A DNA stretch of 64,000 nt. It comes from Raffaelea ambrosiae (Eukaryota; Ascomycota; Sordariomycetes; Ophiostomatales; Ophiostomataceae). Both the position numbers and the translations under genes were made by a program. The stretch spans positions 190,291 through 254,290 of the forward strand of contig PCDI01000009.1 in assembly GCA_002778195.1 (NCBI GenBank), given 5' to 3'. Positions 1-13,346 of the stretch are shown here, piece by piece. Within the stretch, counting starts at the first letter, position 1. The number at the start of each line of letters is the position of its first letter. Below the pieces are notes generated by a model. That model was given only the letters and a program-made list of their open reading frames with translations, was not told the origin of the DNA and did not search any database.

Positions 1-3000
1 GACTCTTCCATTCGCCTTCCCATCGTATTAACTAAATTGACAATTTTGTGTTTGTATTTTTCGTTATTTTATTTCCTTCCAATCCACTCTGAAATCAGGA
101 ATCCGGAATCGAATCCAATTCCCCCAAGAGAGAAAGAAATGCGGCACCCGGCGCGGGTCGTCTGGAATGGGGTGGCAAACAGCGAACAGACAATGGTTCG
201 CAAGACCCTACTATGCACACACACCCCCTGTGTGGCCAATATACACCGTAATCCATGGTAGCCAGCTTAGCGGTGGGCCAATATCACCTCGTTTTCCGGG
301 TTTCACCTTTTCTCTCGCGCACAGATCGTATATGCTGTCCCATACCATGTCCCATACTATCTATGCGGTTACCGCCATGTATGTAGAGTATTTTACCTGC
401 TTCACACCCCATCAAAAGGAACAAAGGAACGAGGGGAAAGAAGAAAAGGGACGAGGAACACATACCACAAACCGCGAGACAAAGAGCCCGCTCTCGTTTC
501 ACACAACTATCGTTCCTGTCCTATAGCATACAGTCATCCTTACAAGACGAGGAAAAGAGAGGAAGCTTCCTTCTTTCTGCCCGGCCAACGCGTGTACTGC
601 ACCTACTGGTTCGTACCCCGTACAACCAGCCCCCGACAGCGTCGCAAGGTCATGAAGTCATAGGAAGCTAGGGTGGTCTGGGTGTAGGCGAGTGTCTATC
701 TACTGGCTAGGTGGGAGTATCTGGGTGGAAATGCCACTCTACTCGGTAATCACTCAAACATCCCACCAGCACTACAGCAGAATGTGCCGAGGGTCGTATA
801 TGCTGAGGGTCGTATGTGCGCAATTGTCTGCAGAGTGACAGTCATGGTTCGAAAGAGGAAAAGAGCAACGAAAGCCAAAAGGTGAAAGTCGACATACGCG
901 ATCCGCTTGGACAATTCCGTATCCACGGACAACACGGCACAACCTTTACAGAAAAAGAACAACTCATCGTAAGATAGACAACGAACGACGACGACAGTGA
1001 GGGAATTGGGAATTGGAAAGATGGAACTTGTGGGGAAAAAAATCCTAAAAAAAAAAACTAAAAACTAAAAAATCAAATGGCAATAGACAAAGAAACTGGT
1101 GCCAATTCACCGCCGTTTCCGCCAGAGAAAAAAAAATAGCCAGATAATCAGTGAAGACCAGAAAAAAAAATGATATGTCAAAAATAAAACAGGAGGAAAA
1201 AAAATTGGGCAACTGGACAACTGGCAGGAGAACGAGAGCGACGGACAAAAAACGAGGCGCAAGTCCGTCCTGCGGGAGAAAAAAAAAGAGGGGAATGTCG
1301 TAAATGTGGGAGGAAAAACGCGCAATAGACGCGAAAAACGCGTCGCGTCCCACTTTGTCGCGCCCGTTTCGCGCGACTTGCCCCTCTTTCTTTTTGCCAA
1401 ACGTTTTAATTAAACTCGACCCACTATGGGATCCACCGGTGGCCGCATATGACCAATCATCTAATACGAAAAGTGATCAGGGAAGAGGTCACAAGTGGGC
1501 GACGATCAAAAAAAGGGGAAAAAAAACCTCACACACATACCCTGTAGTTACATGCATCCGACCAAGGGACCTCGGATTTGAGCATGGATACCAAGGCGAG
1601 CAAAGCGAAAAGACAAAAAAGGACAGTTAATAGTACATAGCACACTTACTTGCATACGACGTATTCCTTCTTTCTTCACTTCCTCGACAGGGTGACATGG
1701 GCAACGTCCAGGGTACGACGTTTCATATTATTTTCGTCTTGCGTCACGTTTCGTCCTATTTTGCCAGCAACCCTTGTCGACGTTGTCTAGGCAATCATTG
1801 AGCTCTTGCAAATGCCCCTGTACTGGGGTTTCCTCTGCCCTGGCCCCTCGGGTTCTATGGCGATCATACTAGCCTGTGTGCAATCTATATAGTATACTCG
1901 TAGACAGATGGGTCGTACGACCGAAAAGAGACAAGAATGTGTGCTGCCATTGTCCAATGATCATACGGGTGTCCGCTACATTCGGCTTGCAATCCTCGGG
2001 GGTGGTTATCATTTGGTCGTTCTCCAGAAGACACGGGACCACATGAACGAGAGACAGGCCCGGGAACAGACCAGAAAGAGGCCAGAAGGGGAATAGGACA
2101 GCCCCATTTGGTATCCTGTCCAATCGAGACAAAGCATGTTCTCCTCGTTGTTGTGGCAGCTGGGCTAGATACGTAGCAGATCCCGTAGGGATGCGTGTGA
2201 TATCTATCCGTTGTCATTCCTCGACTCTGGAATGGACAATGGGGCTCGACCCTCTAACGGCTAGCCCTGCCTGACTACCAGGCCACCCGGCCAGGCCAGC
2301 TTTGTGTTGTTTTGTTTCTGTTGCCGTTCTTTGGGTTGGTTGGACAATTCCACATGTTCGCACAACAAAGAAGGAAACCTGAAGAATGAAACCTAGAGAT
2401 TGAAAGCCTGTGGTCGATTCAGGGCAAGCTATCTCGAGCAAGAATGAAACCTTGTTGTCGATTCGGGACATGTTGGTACGACAGAAAAAGATACCTTGTA
2501 TCCTCCCTTTTCCAACATTTTCTGACCCCCTTGTCGAGTTGCATCTACTTTTCAATGGTTTTGATTTGACTGTTTGATTTTTTCAAGGTTGCTCTCTAGT
2601 TTCTGTCTATTCTGATCTCTATGAGAAAGGGGGTTGATTTGTGCCAATTTGTGCCAATTTGTGCCAATTTGTGCCATTGGTATCGAAGCACTGTCCAAGA
2701 AATCAAGGGCCATCCACCTGAGAGTAAGATCAAGTGGTGAGATGCCAATCAAATGCACTAGAGAATCAGAGCATATACCCAATATACCCCGTTAACAGGA
2801 AATGACCACGGCAAGACAAATAAGAAAATTCCCTGCCTTGTTTATTCAGCCGCCCAGCCACCCGGGCATTCTGGGCCTTCTCCATTCCGAAAACCCCAAC
2901 CCCAAACCTGGAGGTGCTGCATTGCCGCTGATTCATCGACGGCAATCCAGTACATGGCCCATTCGATACAAAGATTTCGAGTTTCATCTTCATTTGAGAC

Positions 3001-6000
3001 CGCTGCCTAGCAGGTCTTGACGGATTATTCCCCCCCTTTTTCAATCACTAGTCCTTGATATTCTGCCGCCCCCCCCAACCCCCCCGGCGGCTCCCCGTGA
3101 CCGGTCTGTGTACCGGTACGGCGCCGCAAGAGTCAGCGACGAGAGTGTCTAGCTCACGACACAAGTCGTGGATATAAATCAAGATAATGACATGGGTCAC
3201 ACTAGGATCCCAACGCGGCATCTGCATCCGGAAAAAGTGTGAAAATGCCAACCCCGGCCCCGTAAGGAGAAAGAAAGGGAAGAACGAGGCGCGCCGGCCA
3301 CTCCGGTGATTTGGGTGGACTTCAACCTGGATATCTGTGTCCCTACCCACTGATATGGTAAGGGGATGGTAGCGTCCAGACCAGCAGGCACAGCATTGCC
3401 AACACCCGACACGTGGGCACAGCAGTGACAGGAGCGGATGCAGACGAGGGGCAGGCAGTTCCAACAGCCAGGTGACAGTCCAGTATGTGCGAGATGCCGA
3501 ATCGTGCCTGCCACCGGACCAGGCACAGCATTTCCAACTGGATACCCCAGAGGCACCGCCCACAGTGGTCTCCGATTTAGCCCCGGGGCACCATTGTTGT
3601 CGCCACACTCATGGCCCCGTAGATATTCCGCTATGGCGGCCCGATGGCTTCCCCGCGCGGCGCGAGCCTCCGGGATGTCCTGGTATGAGGCATGGGCGGG
3701 CCTTAGTATATGTTGGCTGGAGCCGACGTAGATATGTGGCACACCGACCCGGCACACACAGTGGCCGCGAACGTCGAAAACTTCTTCGCTGGCCACCACC
3801 GTCCCAAGACAGGCACAACCATCTCGAAACACATGTGCCCCGAGGCCCCAAGGTATGTCCACCCCGAGGCAGATGCTCTCCTTCTTCATTGGGAACACTG
3901 ACCCAATGAAAGCCGGAGAGTACAAACTTCTTCGCCACCTCCCATAGAAATGGCTGTCGAGCACCGATTGAAGCACTCTCTTCAGTCCCGGCGAAGGTCA
4001 TGCGGTCTGCCACATGAGAGACCCAGAAGACGGCAGTTTCACCGTCTTCATAGCGGATGCCCGAATTGTATTGGCGGTCGTGTCCTCGTATTTATCAAGA
4101 GCTGGCCGGCACGCTGGACATGTTTGTGCAGAATCTGGTCGTTGTATGCCCGGCCACCCATCCCACCCCAATCATGGGGTTTGCATGGGTAGTCCATATC
4201 CCAGCAGGTGCGAGGAAGATTTGGGCTACCATTCACCCTCCCCCCCCCCCCCACTGGACAGGACGAATCCCCGCCAGCTGGGCTGCCCAACCAACGTGTC
4301 AGGACTATCCAGTCCTCCCGGCACCGTGACGACTGTCTCTTTGACAATCTCTGATTCAACACAAACCACCCACCCGGGAGTGGAATGGCTGCCGACTAGA
4401 GGCACTGTTCAATGTCCGGCCTATTCCCCCAGGGCCAACCGGGCGGCCACACACCAGTCAGAGACTGGCGGGCACATCGCGACCCCGGCTGGCAGTCGGT
4501 AGGGCAACCACCCCCCCAACCGACTGGAAATGGGCACGGACAGATGCCATGTTGAACATCCTCTGGTCAGGAACAGAGCATGACCATTCCACACCACCCA
4601 CCGAGTGGAATGGACGCGGAGGGTATGGAGGAATGTCACTTCTCCATGCTCTCGCCATCGACAAATTGCCGTGGTCGCTGCTTCGAGTGCATCGCCTTTG
4701 GAGAGCCGGGTCGGACCGACAGCCACGAGATCATCTCGTCCTGAAATTCCATCGAGTCGCCCCATGAGCCCCAGGCTATTATTTTCTTCCCACGGCCAGC
4801 TGGCGATGCCGTGCTATGAGCTGTCTAAGCCTTCACAAGGGCCCGGTCGAGAGGGTCATTCTGTTGCCATTGTGACTTGCCATCCGGGGAGGCCAGAGAG
4901 TAAGGGCATGGTGAGACGTGGCCCCTCTGGGGTGTTTCTTGTCCCCCGTGCCGGGAGATGGCCCGGTTCATCTCCCAGGAATCGAAGAGGAACTCGATCT
5001 TTCGTGCTGAATGGGCCTGTTTTCAGACAGATGTTAGCTAATGGAGAAGCAGATCGAAACGGGTGGAGCATGAAGAACAGTGAATAACAGACTTATGTAG
5101 ATTAGAAAGAACTTACGTCTCGTCACTTTGTTACCAGCTGGCCTGAAGGGAACTTTGCTTAACACAGGCAAGTGACTGGCACAATGTTAAACGGGCCCAG
5201 ATTGCAGATTATAAACATTTGGGACAGGGGACAGGACTCACATTCTCGCCAAAAGTCTGGCACACTGTGTTTTTCAAAAGGCAAGAGGTGAGTTCGCCGC
5301 CATATGAAGAACAAGAGTGAAAGCATCGCTATCGTTCTCCGTGTCAGAGCTTCGAGACCTGAAGCTGGTGTCGGAAGTGATGCCTCGTATTTGCTTGTTG
5401 TCGAGGGAAGAAGAAAAAGAGGAAGAAGGGAAGGGGGAAGGGAGGTATTTATACTCGTACGAGACCCTCCTCCCCGGGCTATTTGTCAGCATCGGGGAAG
5501 GCAACAGGAGTGATAGAAGACAATCAGCGGCATTAAGGGTCATGGAGAGGGTTCCACAGACCTCATTCACAGCATTCAGACGGCCAGAAGAAGAAGGAAT
5601 GGCCGGGCAGAGTGGCGAGGAGCCAGGCCAGATTGGGCAGGCGTGACGTTGCTCAGGGCCGTTTGCAGAGGACTTTGAGGACTCTAACGAGGATATTAAG
5701 GAGAATGTGAGCGGGGGAGTGACGAGAATGTTCAGGAGTGGCAAGGAAAGGCAGGGCTGACGAATAGTTGAGGGAGCTGTGCGAGGACGGTGAGGACGGG
5801 CGGCTGCCTGGGGGAGCAAAGGGGCTCCGAGGGCATCGATAGCAAACGAAGCAGGGTCCTACGTGGAAGGTGAGGTCGGTCTGGGCTGACGCCAGGCTCA
5901 CCATCATGCTTTAGCCAGCAAACAGAGGCCTCAGAGGAGAGAGAGCTGGGGTTGCCTCATTTGAATGGATTGGACGTTGGGAGAGGACAGCTCGAGGCCA

Positions 6001-7956
6001 GAGTGGACTGCCCGGTGAAGCCATTGTTGATGTAAGTTTGGCTGCGCTTCTGACGAGGTCGGACGAAACTGCTATCTATTCGTGGTCTTTGCTTTGAAAC
6101 AACAGCAATCTGGAAGCTCACAGGGCGTTGGGTCTATGGTATAATGGCATTTATAGGACGAGCAGTGCAAGCTGGTGGGTGTGGAAGCACATGTATTGTT
6201 CCTGCATCGTGGAGTTCTCTGAACTGTGGACACATATTTCTACTGGCTATTCAAAAACAAAAACAAGCGCAAAAGGGGGGCCCAGAGACTCCTTGTGCTT
6301 GGACGTGGAAGGAAGGTAATGCTTGTGGTGGCCTGGCTCCGCTTGGTTCTTCTCGCCCTGTTCCGACGTGGGAAGGACCAACAGCTCAACTGGCAAAAGC
6401 GGAGCGGTGTCCTGAATGCAATTGTGGTTGTGATTGTGATTGTGAGATGTGTAAATAGAAAGGCACGTGCTTTAGACAGCTGTGCTTCCTTTCCCTTCTT
6501 GCGTTCAGGCGGTCTTGCAAAGGTTGACGGAGACGGCGGAAACGAGTGGGGAGGGAGGATCTGGTCGTCGTGGGCAGGGAGGGCAGCGTGGCAGAATCAG
6601 AGCAGAGGTCAGTGCAGCTGCAAGAAAATCAAACACTCTGTCTTTTGATGTGTCTTTTGATGGTGCTCTTGACGGCATCGACTCGTTGGGTCGGTGGAAG
6701 TGGCTGCTGGGTCCGAGCATCGGTAAATGTCGCTTTGGGTGGTCGCTCTGCCAGCTCCGGTCGGGGTAGACACACAGCGCCCGCTCTTGCGCCTGGACAA
6801 GCCAAGAGAATCTCGAGCGCAGATGTCAGCAACAGTAGCCCGATTTTGTACATGCATTTGAGAGCAGAAATGCATGAATGTTGGACTGAAAAGGATGCTT
6901 GGTGTGGGTGGTGGTGTCCATCTACGGGGGCGAGTGAACAGATTCGTTATAGTGGCGGGCAGGCTTGTGGACGCCACTCTTGCTGGCCTCTCTCTGTACA
7001 ACCTGTCTGTCAGAACCATCACAAAACACAACTGTGACAAGGGGAACTGAATATTGGATATCATTGGGAAGTGTGTCGATGGTGCTTTAGCGGGGAGGTG
7101 GCTGTTCAGGTGGTTCGTCGCTGCAAAAAAAAAAACTTCTGCTGGCTGATTGCCTCGTGATCTGTCTGGAGCAGCCAGCAGATGTTAGCACATGTTCCCT
7201 GATGCCAACACGACGTAGACAAACGCAAGAAACTGCAAAACGAAAAGGCTGTACGGTGTGAGTTGAGTCCGCCGGGGGCTCTCTGCTCTTGGCTGAGCCG
7301 TGAATGTGTCGGGAGAAGCTGGCTGTCAGATTGGATGTCTGTGATGCTTGTTGTTCGGACCATACTGCTGTCTCACTCACTCCAGTGGCACGCTTGCAAG
7401 CAACCCACAAAGCTATCAACTCTCTGGTCTCACGCCCATCTCAGATAGACGCGGAGGAAGTCGTAGCATGCATGCTATCGGTCGCGCGTCTGGAATAGGG
7501 GAGGTGAGAACCAAGAAAAAGCTCGAGACGAGAGACAGCAATCATGACAGCAGGAGCAGCAGAGTTTGGCGACTGTCCGAGAAGGGTCTTCAAAAATACT
7601 GCTGCGTTTGTTTGGACGAGTTAATCATACGTGTCCACCGTCTGTGTTCGTGGATGACTTCCGCAGGCAGCGATTCGCGGGCGCTATGGGAAGGCACATA
7701 CTGTTTATTTTTTATTTTTGCCAACACCCCCCCTCGCGGACTATCCAAAACAGCTAGCAAATCAACAAAGACTTTTTTGACTTTTGCTCAAAATTGCTCC
7801 TCTTTCCTTTTTTTTTTTGTTCTCCTACTTCCAAACAAAGAAACCCGTTCTATTTTGCCTGTCCAAGCCTTTCCCTTTTTTGTTGCCTTTTTGACCATGC
7901 CAAAAACCCTGATTCACGCCCACCTCCCTTGGCCCCTTTTATTTTTGCCCGCCATT
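1..7956. other. Long intergenic region, no gene assigned
   Basis: About 8 kb precede the 3' end of the ABC transporter. Many short open frames occur on both strands, but none shows a recognisable domain, a coherent exon series or a plausible protein composition. Visible contents are A-rich stretches around 1040-1290, a 10-base tandem repeat at 2641-2676, a GC-rich ORF-dense island at about 3200-5090, and C-rich runs near 3065 and 4240-4252. A gene whose body lies to the left could have its leader or trailer here. Confidence 0.6.
2641..2676. repeat. 10-base tandem repeat, about 3.6 copies
   Basis: The unit GTGCCAATTT is repeated head to tail three times without a mismatch, then partly a fourth time. 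It sits in gene-free DNA. Confidence 0.9.
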
Positions 7957-10900
7957 TTACAACGGAGACTCCTCCCCAAACACCATCTCTAGCAACTTAT
8001 CCTTCTCAGCACTCCGCTTCACCAGTTCCCAGAAGGTACCAGTTCCATCAGCCTTGGCTGCTTCGCCACCTCCTCCCGGCGAGGCTTGGCCCTCAGCAAC
8101 CTCCTCGGTATTGCCAGCCGTCGCCTCTTTTTCCTTATCCAGAGCAATGCCACTCTCCATCAGCTCCTTGGGCGTACCCATCTCAGCCACACGTCCTTCG
8201 CTCAGAACAAGAAGACGGTCAAAGTCGACCACGGTGCTCAGACGATGCGCAATAACAAGGACAGTGCATCCGCCCGAAGCGAATTCACGACGAAGAGACT
8301 CCTGAATGGCACTGTCGGTACCGCGGTCCACGGCCGACGTGGCCTCATCCAGAACCACAATCTTGGGGCGTGTCAGCAGAGCTCGTGCCAAGCACAACAG
8401 CTGCCGCTGGCCCTGGGACAGGTTGCTTCCACCACTCGAAATGATCATTTCCAGGTTCTTGAACGCCTTGGAGTGCCCGTCGCTGTCTTCGGACTCGCTC
8501 TCGTTACCGGACTCGACATTCGTCACACTGTCTCCGCTGTCTTCGCCCAGCACCGCAGACTCGACCTCGGTCGACTCAGCTGAAGTAACGGGTGGGTTGG
8601 CCACGTCGTCCTCAGCGATTGGATCAGCACCCGATGGCTCCAGGAGAAGGGCAGTCTCTTCCGCCGCCTCTTCCGCCACATCGAGGTTTCCGTCGTCGCT
8701 GCTCTCCGATCTCTGAATCCTTCTGCGTCGGCTGGCCGTGGGACGCCGAACTTCGTCATTATCGTTTGGGTCGACAAGGTGGACTCTCTTTAGCACTTGG
8801 CGCAGGGCGTCGTCATCCATGTCACCGTCGAGGTCAAGGTTCGAGCGCAGAGTACCAGCAAACAGGAACGGGTCTTGGGGGATAATGGCAAGTCGGCTCC
8901 GCAGCTGCTCCAGTTTTAGCGAGGCGATATTGATGCCATCGATGCGAACAGTGCCCTCCAGCGGCTCAAGAAGGCGAAAGAAGACGGCAGCAAGAGTCGA
9001 CTTCCCAGCACCGGTTCGACCGACGACACCGATGCGTTCGCCCGGCTTGACCTCGAAGTTGAGCTCTTTCAGCACTGGCGGCAGCTCAGGAGCGTAGCTA
9101 ACCGTCAGCTTTTCGACTTCGATATGGCCCTGGCTCGGCCAGGCAGCTGGAGCATTCTCGCCATCCTCAGGCTCCGTGTCGATTCCTATATACTCGAGCA
9201 TACGCTCGGCAGCATTGAAATCTAGTTCGACGCTGGTAACGTTGGCAAGAAGACGTGTTAGAGCACCGCTGTACCGCAGAGCGAAAACGAGTCCAAAGCC
9301 GGCTAGAGAGGCATCGATGTTGCCAAAGATGATGCAGATGGCCACGGCCGTGACGAATACGGCACCGAACATGCCCATGCGGAAGTTCATCCATCGCGCC
9401 AGCAGCTGGAGAGCCCAGCTCGCCTTGGCACCATTGTCGATCAGGCCAAACATGCGGTCCATGTAAAAGTCGGTTCGGTGGAAGGCACGGATAGTTGACA
9501 GACCCGTCAGAACGGAGCTGAATTGGTCATAAACAGGCGAGTGCGAGACAGAGTTGATTCTCTTGACTTCGCGTGCTGCGGCCATGTATATGTACGCAAT
9601 CCGGCCATACAGCACCAGCAGGACGATGCCGAAAATGACAATGTACGGAGAGACAGAAACACTGGTTGGTTAGCAGGAGTTTACCTGATTTTACAAAAAG
9701 TGAGAGAGGGCAGATCGAAAACGAACCTTGCGCCGATGATGACCACCAAAGTCACCAGGCTCGTGAGAAATGTGCTCAGGTCGTTGGCAAGGCGTCGGTC
9801 GACAATGAACGTATCCGAAGTGAAGCGGTTGAGAATACGGCCCGTGGGGATGGTGTCTATCCAGCGAAGCGGTGCGTGCAGAATAGAATGCGTCATCTTC
9901 TCGAACAGAGTCCGCGAGGCGCGGATGCCCGTGAACATGATCAGAAGCGTCTCGCCCACGCTGATCCAAAGCGAGGAGAAGTCAAAGATGACGTAGGCAG
10001 TCAACCAGAATATAACCGATCGACGGTAATCCGAGTCCTCCTCAGGTGACATCGCTGCCGGTCCTTTCTCTGACGCAAACGACGAGGCATGCCAATACAT
10101 CTCTGGCTGGGCGGCCTGGGTGACGAATTTGTGATGGGCCAGGCTGTCGCTATCTGCTGAATAGCTGCCAGCAAGCTCCTTCAATGACCAAGTCGTCGCC
10201 ACACTGGTCACGCGGGTGATCAGAAGAAGAACAGCAATCATGACCCACAGAATATAGGAGTTGCTGGATTTGATGTAGTCAAGGTACACCTTGGACTTGA
10301 CACGACCAGATTGGCGCCCTTCCTCATCCTTCTTTTTGCGGTCGACCTTGCGTTCTGCAGCGGCTTTCGCCGCCTCTTCATCAACAGGGGCGTCCGCCTC
10401 GGCCTCCGTTTCGGTGTCCTGGATGTTGTCCGCTGGGGCTGGCACTGAGCTCTCCTCGGTCTCGGTATGCGTAACATACTCCACATCCTTCAAACGACCG
10501 CTCTCGAGCCTGACAAGATAAGCAGCATGCGCCAGGCACATCTCATGATGGTGTGTAGCAAGAATGCGAGTGCGATCCTTGGCCAGCTCTCCAGCCAAAG
10601 CCTGATTGACAATGATCCTACCAACGTGCGCATCGACAGCACTGAGGACATCATCGAGAATAAGAATGCCAGCACGAGAATATAAGGCACGGGCAAGAGC
10701 GACACGCCAGCGTTGGCCACCGGATAGTGTTACGCCCTTGGGTCCGACTTCTGTCTCGTCACCATCTTGTAGGAGCTCGACGTCCTTTTCTAGAGCACAG
10801 GCTTGCAGGACTTTCTGGTATCGGGCTTCCCGGAAAGGCATGCCGAAGAGGATGTTGTCTCTCAAGGTGCCGCTCTCAACCCAAGGTGTCTGGGACACAA

Positions 10901-13346
10901 ACGCTGTCAGGGTTGGCAAGTTCCAGTTTTCGTCGCTGGCATTATCGCTTTCAATAACCGAAACAGGTGGGGCCTCTGGCACTTTGACAACACCAGACAG
11001 GAGTTTAACTTCTCCCAGGATAGAAGCCAGAAGGAGACTCTTTCCAGAACCGGTGTTTCCAGTGATCAGACTCAACTGCCTGGTGGGGAAGTTGAGATTG
11101 ATGTTTCGAAGCATGGATCGTGTCCCTTCTTCGGGTACTGTCTCGTTGTTGGCTTGAGGTTCTTGTCTCAGTGATGCATCAACTGGGGACGCGGGTGTCT
11201 CGTCCTGCTTCTTCGAGGCATCTCCGTCTCCCATCCGCGGCCAGCGAACAGTTGCGTCTTCGAATGCAATGTTGTCTCCTGCAACAGACACTGGCGGCTT
11301 GTCTGGCTGGTTGAGGTACTTCTCAACGCGCACACAACTTGTCCAGGCCTCCATCATGTACACCTGGATCAGGGGCAGGTAACCTATGGCTTCGTCCAGC
11401 TGATCAAACAGTCCCAGGGAGGCAAAAATGACGGAAGCGCGAACATGGGTTGGTGTCGTGAATGTGTACACAGCGAGAGACACGCAGGAGAGCAGGATGG
11501 GCCCGGTGTTGACAACCAGCATGAGGCCGCCCATCCACCGCATGACACGCCAAAACTGGCCCAGCTCTTCGTTGCGGCTGTCAAGGATCTTCTTTTCGTA
11601 CAGGCCCTCAAGGGCAGAGTACTTGATCTGACGCATACCCTGCAGAGCCTCGGTCAAGACATTCGACTTGGCATCGCGGTAGCGCATCAGTCCAAACTGA
11701 AGCGTGGCGTACTTCTTGGACATGAAGTGACTCAGGGGGTATACGAGCAGGGCGCACCCCATGCCCGAGACGAAAGCCTTCCAGCCAAGCAACTTAGCCA
11801 GGGCGCCGCCGGCCAAAATGAGCTTGTAAATTGCCAGGGGGAACCAGTAGTTGTAAGTGCAAAATATGATCATACGATTGCTGGGAATCAAGTCAGCGAA
11901 TCGAGGGAAGTAGTTAAAAGATGGGTGCAGAACCTACCTGTCAAGCTTCATGTGGTTGATCACAGACTGACGAATGTCTCCGCTAGTTTTGGCCTTGGGC
12001 TTTCCGTCGGTCTTCTTGCTGTCGCCCCTTCCCTTGTCTTTGCTCCTCTTGTCCTTCTTGTCTTTGGCGTTGTCATCGTCTGCCTCGCCGTCGTCTTCCT
12101 GGATTTTGACACTTTCCTCTGCAGCCTCATCAAGGCGAAGAGCTTTTTGGAAGATGAGGGACTGGATGAGGGAGTTCAACGGGGTCTCGAGGCGGCTCGT
12201 GGTAAGCCATCGCTGGATGCTGCCGACAGAGACTTGGAGAAGAAGGCTGACGCCAAGGCTGATGACCCAGCCCCAGAGCTGCGGGTTGGCCACCTTGCTT
12301 CCACCTTGGTGTTTGTCGAGTCCCTCGAGGAACTCGTAAAGCACGAACTGGGGGAAGAGAGCCAGGACAGAGCGGATGAACGTGAGGATCCACTGCAGGA
12401 ACAGCGGCCACTTGTACGCCACGAGCAACTGCCACCAGAGGCGACCACGCTCGCCGCCAGCACTTCCACCATTACCGACGTATCTGGCGTTGACACTCGA
12501 CGAGCGGGTGTCGCCGTCCAGGTTGGGAAGGTCGTCAAGCTCCAGCTGGCGCTCATGGGCAATGCGGAAAATCTGCATATTCCAGCTGAATGAGAACTTG
12601 GACAGCATGGAGACAGCATGCTGCTGGTCGACGAGATGGCCACGGTAGTAAACGTCGGGACGCTGGGGGATGGTAGCAAAGGAGACGAGGGCGGCGATGC
12701 CAGCGAGTACCTCAACCAAGAAGCAGACAGCCAGGCCAATGGCGATGCCCTGGCCAGCTACGGAGCTCCTGCCACTGAGGTTGTGGACAATGTCGATGCC
12801 ATAGCGGAAGCAGACGGACAAGAGCAGAACGGTGCTGGACCAGAAGCCAAACTTGGCGAGCGAATAACGCCGGTCGTACTGGGACTTGCTGGGAATGCTG
12901 GCGCACTGCAGAACAATCAGGGCCCAGGCAGGGACGTCGGCCCAGGTGTCCACAGCGAGCAGCCACGGCTCCGGGGAAGCTAGCGACGAGATGCCAAAAG
13001 AGAAAACGGTGGCCGGGTTGCTCCCGTCGTCAGCGGAGACGGTCTGCAGGACGGATGCGGCGACAGCGGCAGCCAGGCCGAAAAGCACGCTGACCCAAGC
13101 AGCCAGCCGCGACTTGCGGTCGGAAAAGGCGGCAACGGACTCGGAAGTGGCCTGGCCGTCGACGCTCTCAAAGAGTTGGGGCACAGCCTCGTACTCGCCG
13201 GCACCGTCCGCGGCGGGTGGCGCTCGCCGAGCGGCATGAGCTTTGATCCATATCTGGTGCAAGGCCGGCAGCGAGCAGAGGCAGACAAGACCGAGACTGC
13301 CGGCTCCGATAATTGGGTGCAGCAGCGCCGCGTGGTTCCCCTCCAT
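7957..13346 (-). CDS. ABCC/MRP-type full-length ABC transporter
   Basis: Three exons on the minus strand: 13346-11938, 11880-9727 and 9661-7957, giving 1755 residues. Order: an N-terminal helical region (TMD0-like), first membrane domain, first ATPase domain, second membrane domain, second ATPase domain. The first ATPase domain has Walker A GNTGSGKS at about 744, signature LSGGQ at about 855 and Walker B ILILDD, with Asp where the catalytic Glu normally follows, as is usual for the degenerate first site of ABCC proteins. The second has Walker A GRTGAGKS at about 1402, signature LSQGQ at about 1602, Walker B IVVLDE and an H-loop His near 1660. An acidic Ser/Glu-rich insertion of about 100 residues lies between the Q-loop and signature of the second domain. 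Lys/Asp-rich linkers occur near 415-460 and 925-1000. Expected role: ATP-driven export of organic anions, conjugates or drugs across the plasma or vacuolar membrane; the substrate cannot be inferred. Start chosen as the first Met before the hydrophobic N terminus. Confidence 0.93.

Noticed and set aside
3197..3976. 259-residue minus-strand frame in the GC-rich island
   Set aside because: Composition is rich in Cys, Trp, His and Arg as in random GC-rich translation, and no motif or splice partner was found. Kept only as part of an observation.
5274..5819. 181-residue Ser/Pro-rich minus-strand frame
   Set aside because: Low complexity, no signal peptide or domain, and an equally open frame on the other strand.
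6125..6180. D-arm-like sequence GGTCTATGGTATAATGG
   Set aside because: No T-arm (GGTTCRA) follows at the needed distance and no cloverleaf can be drawn.
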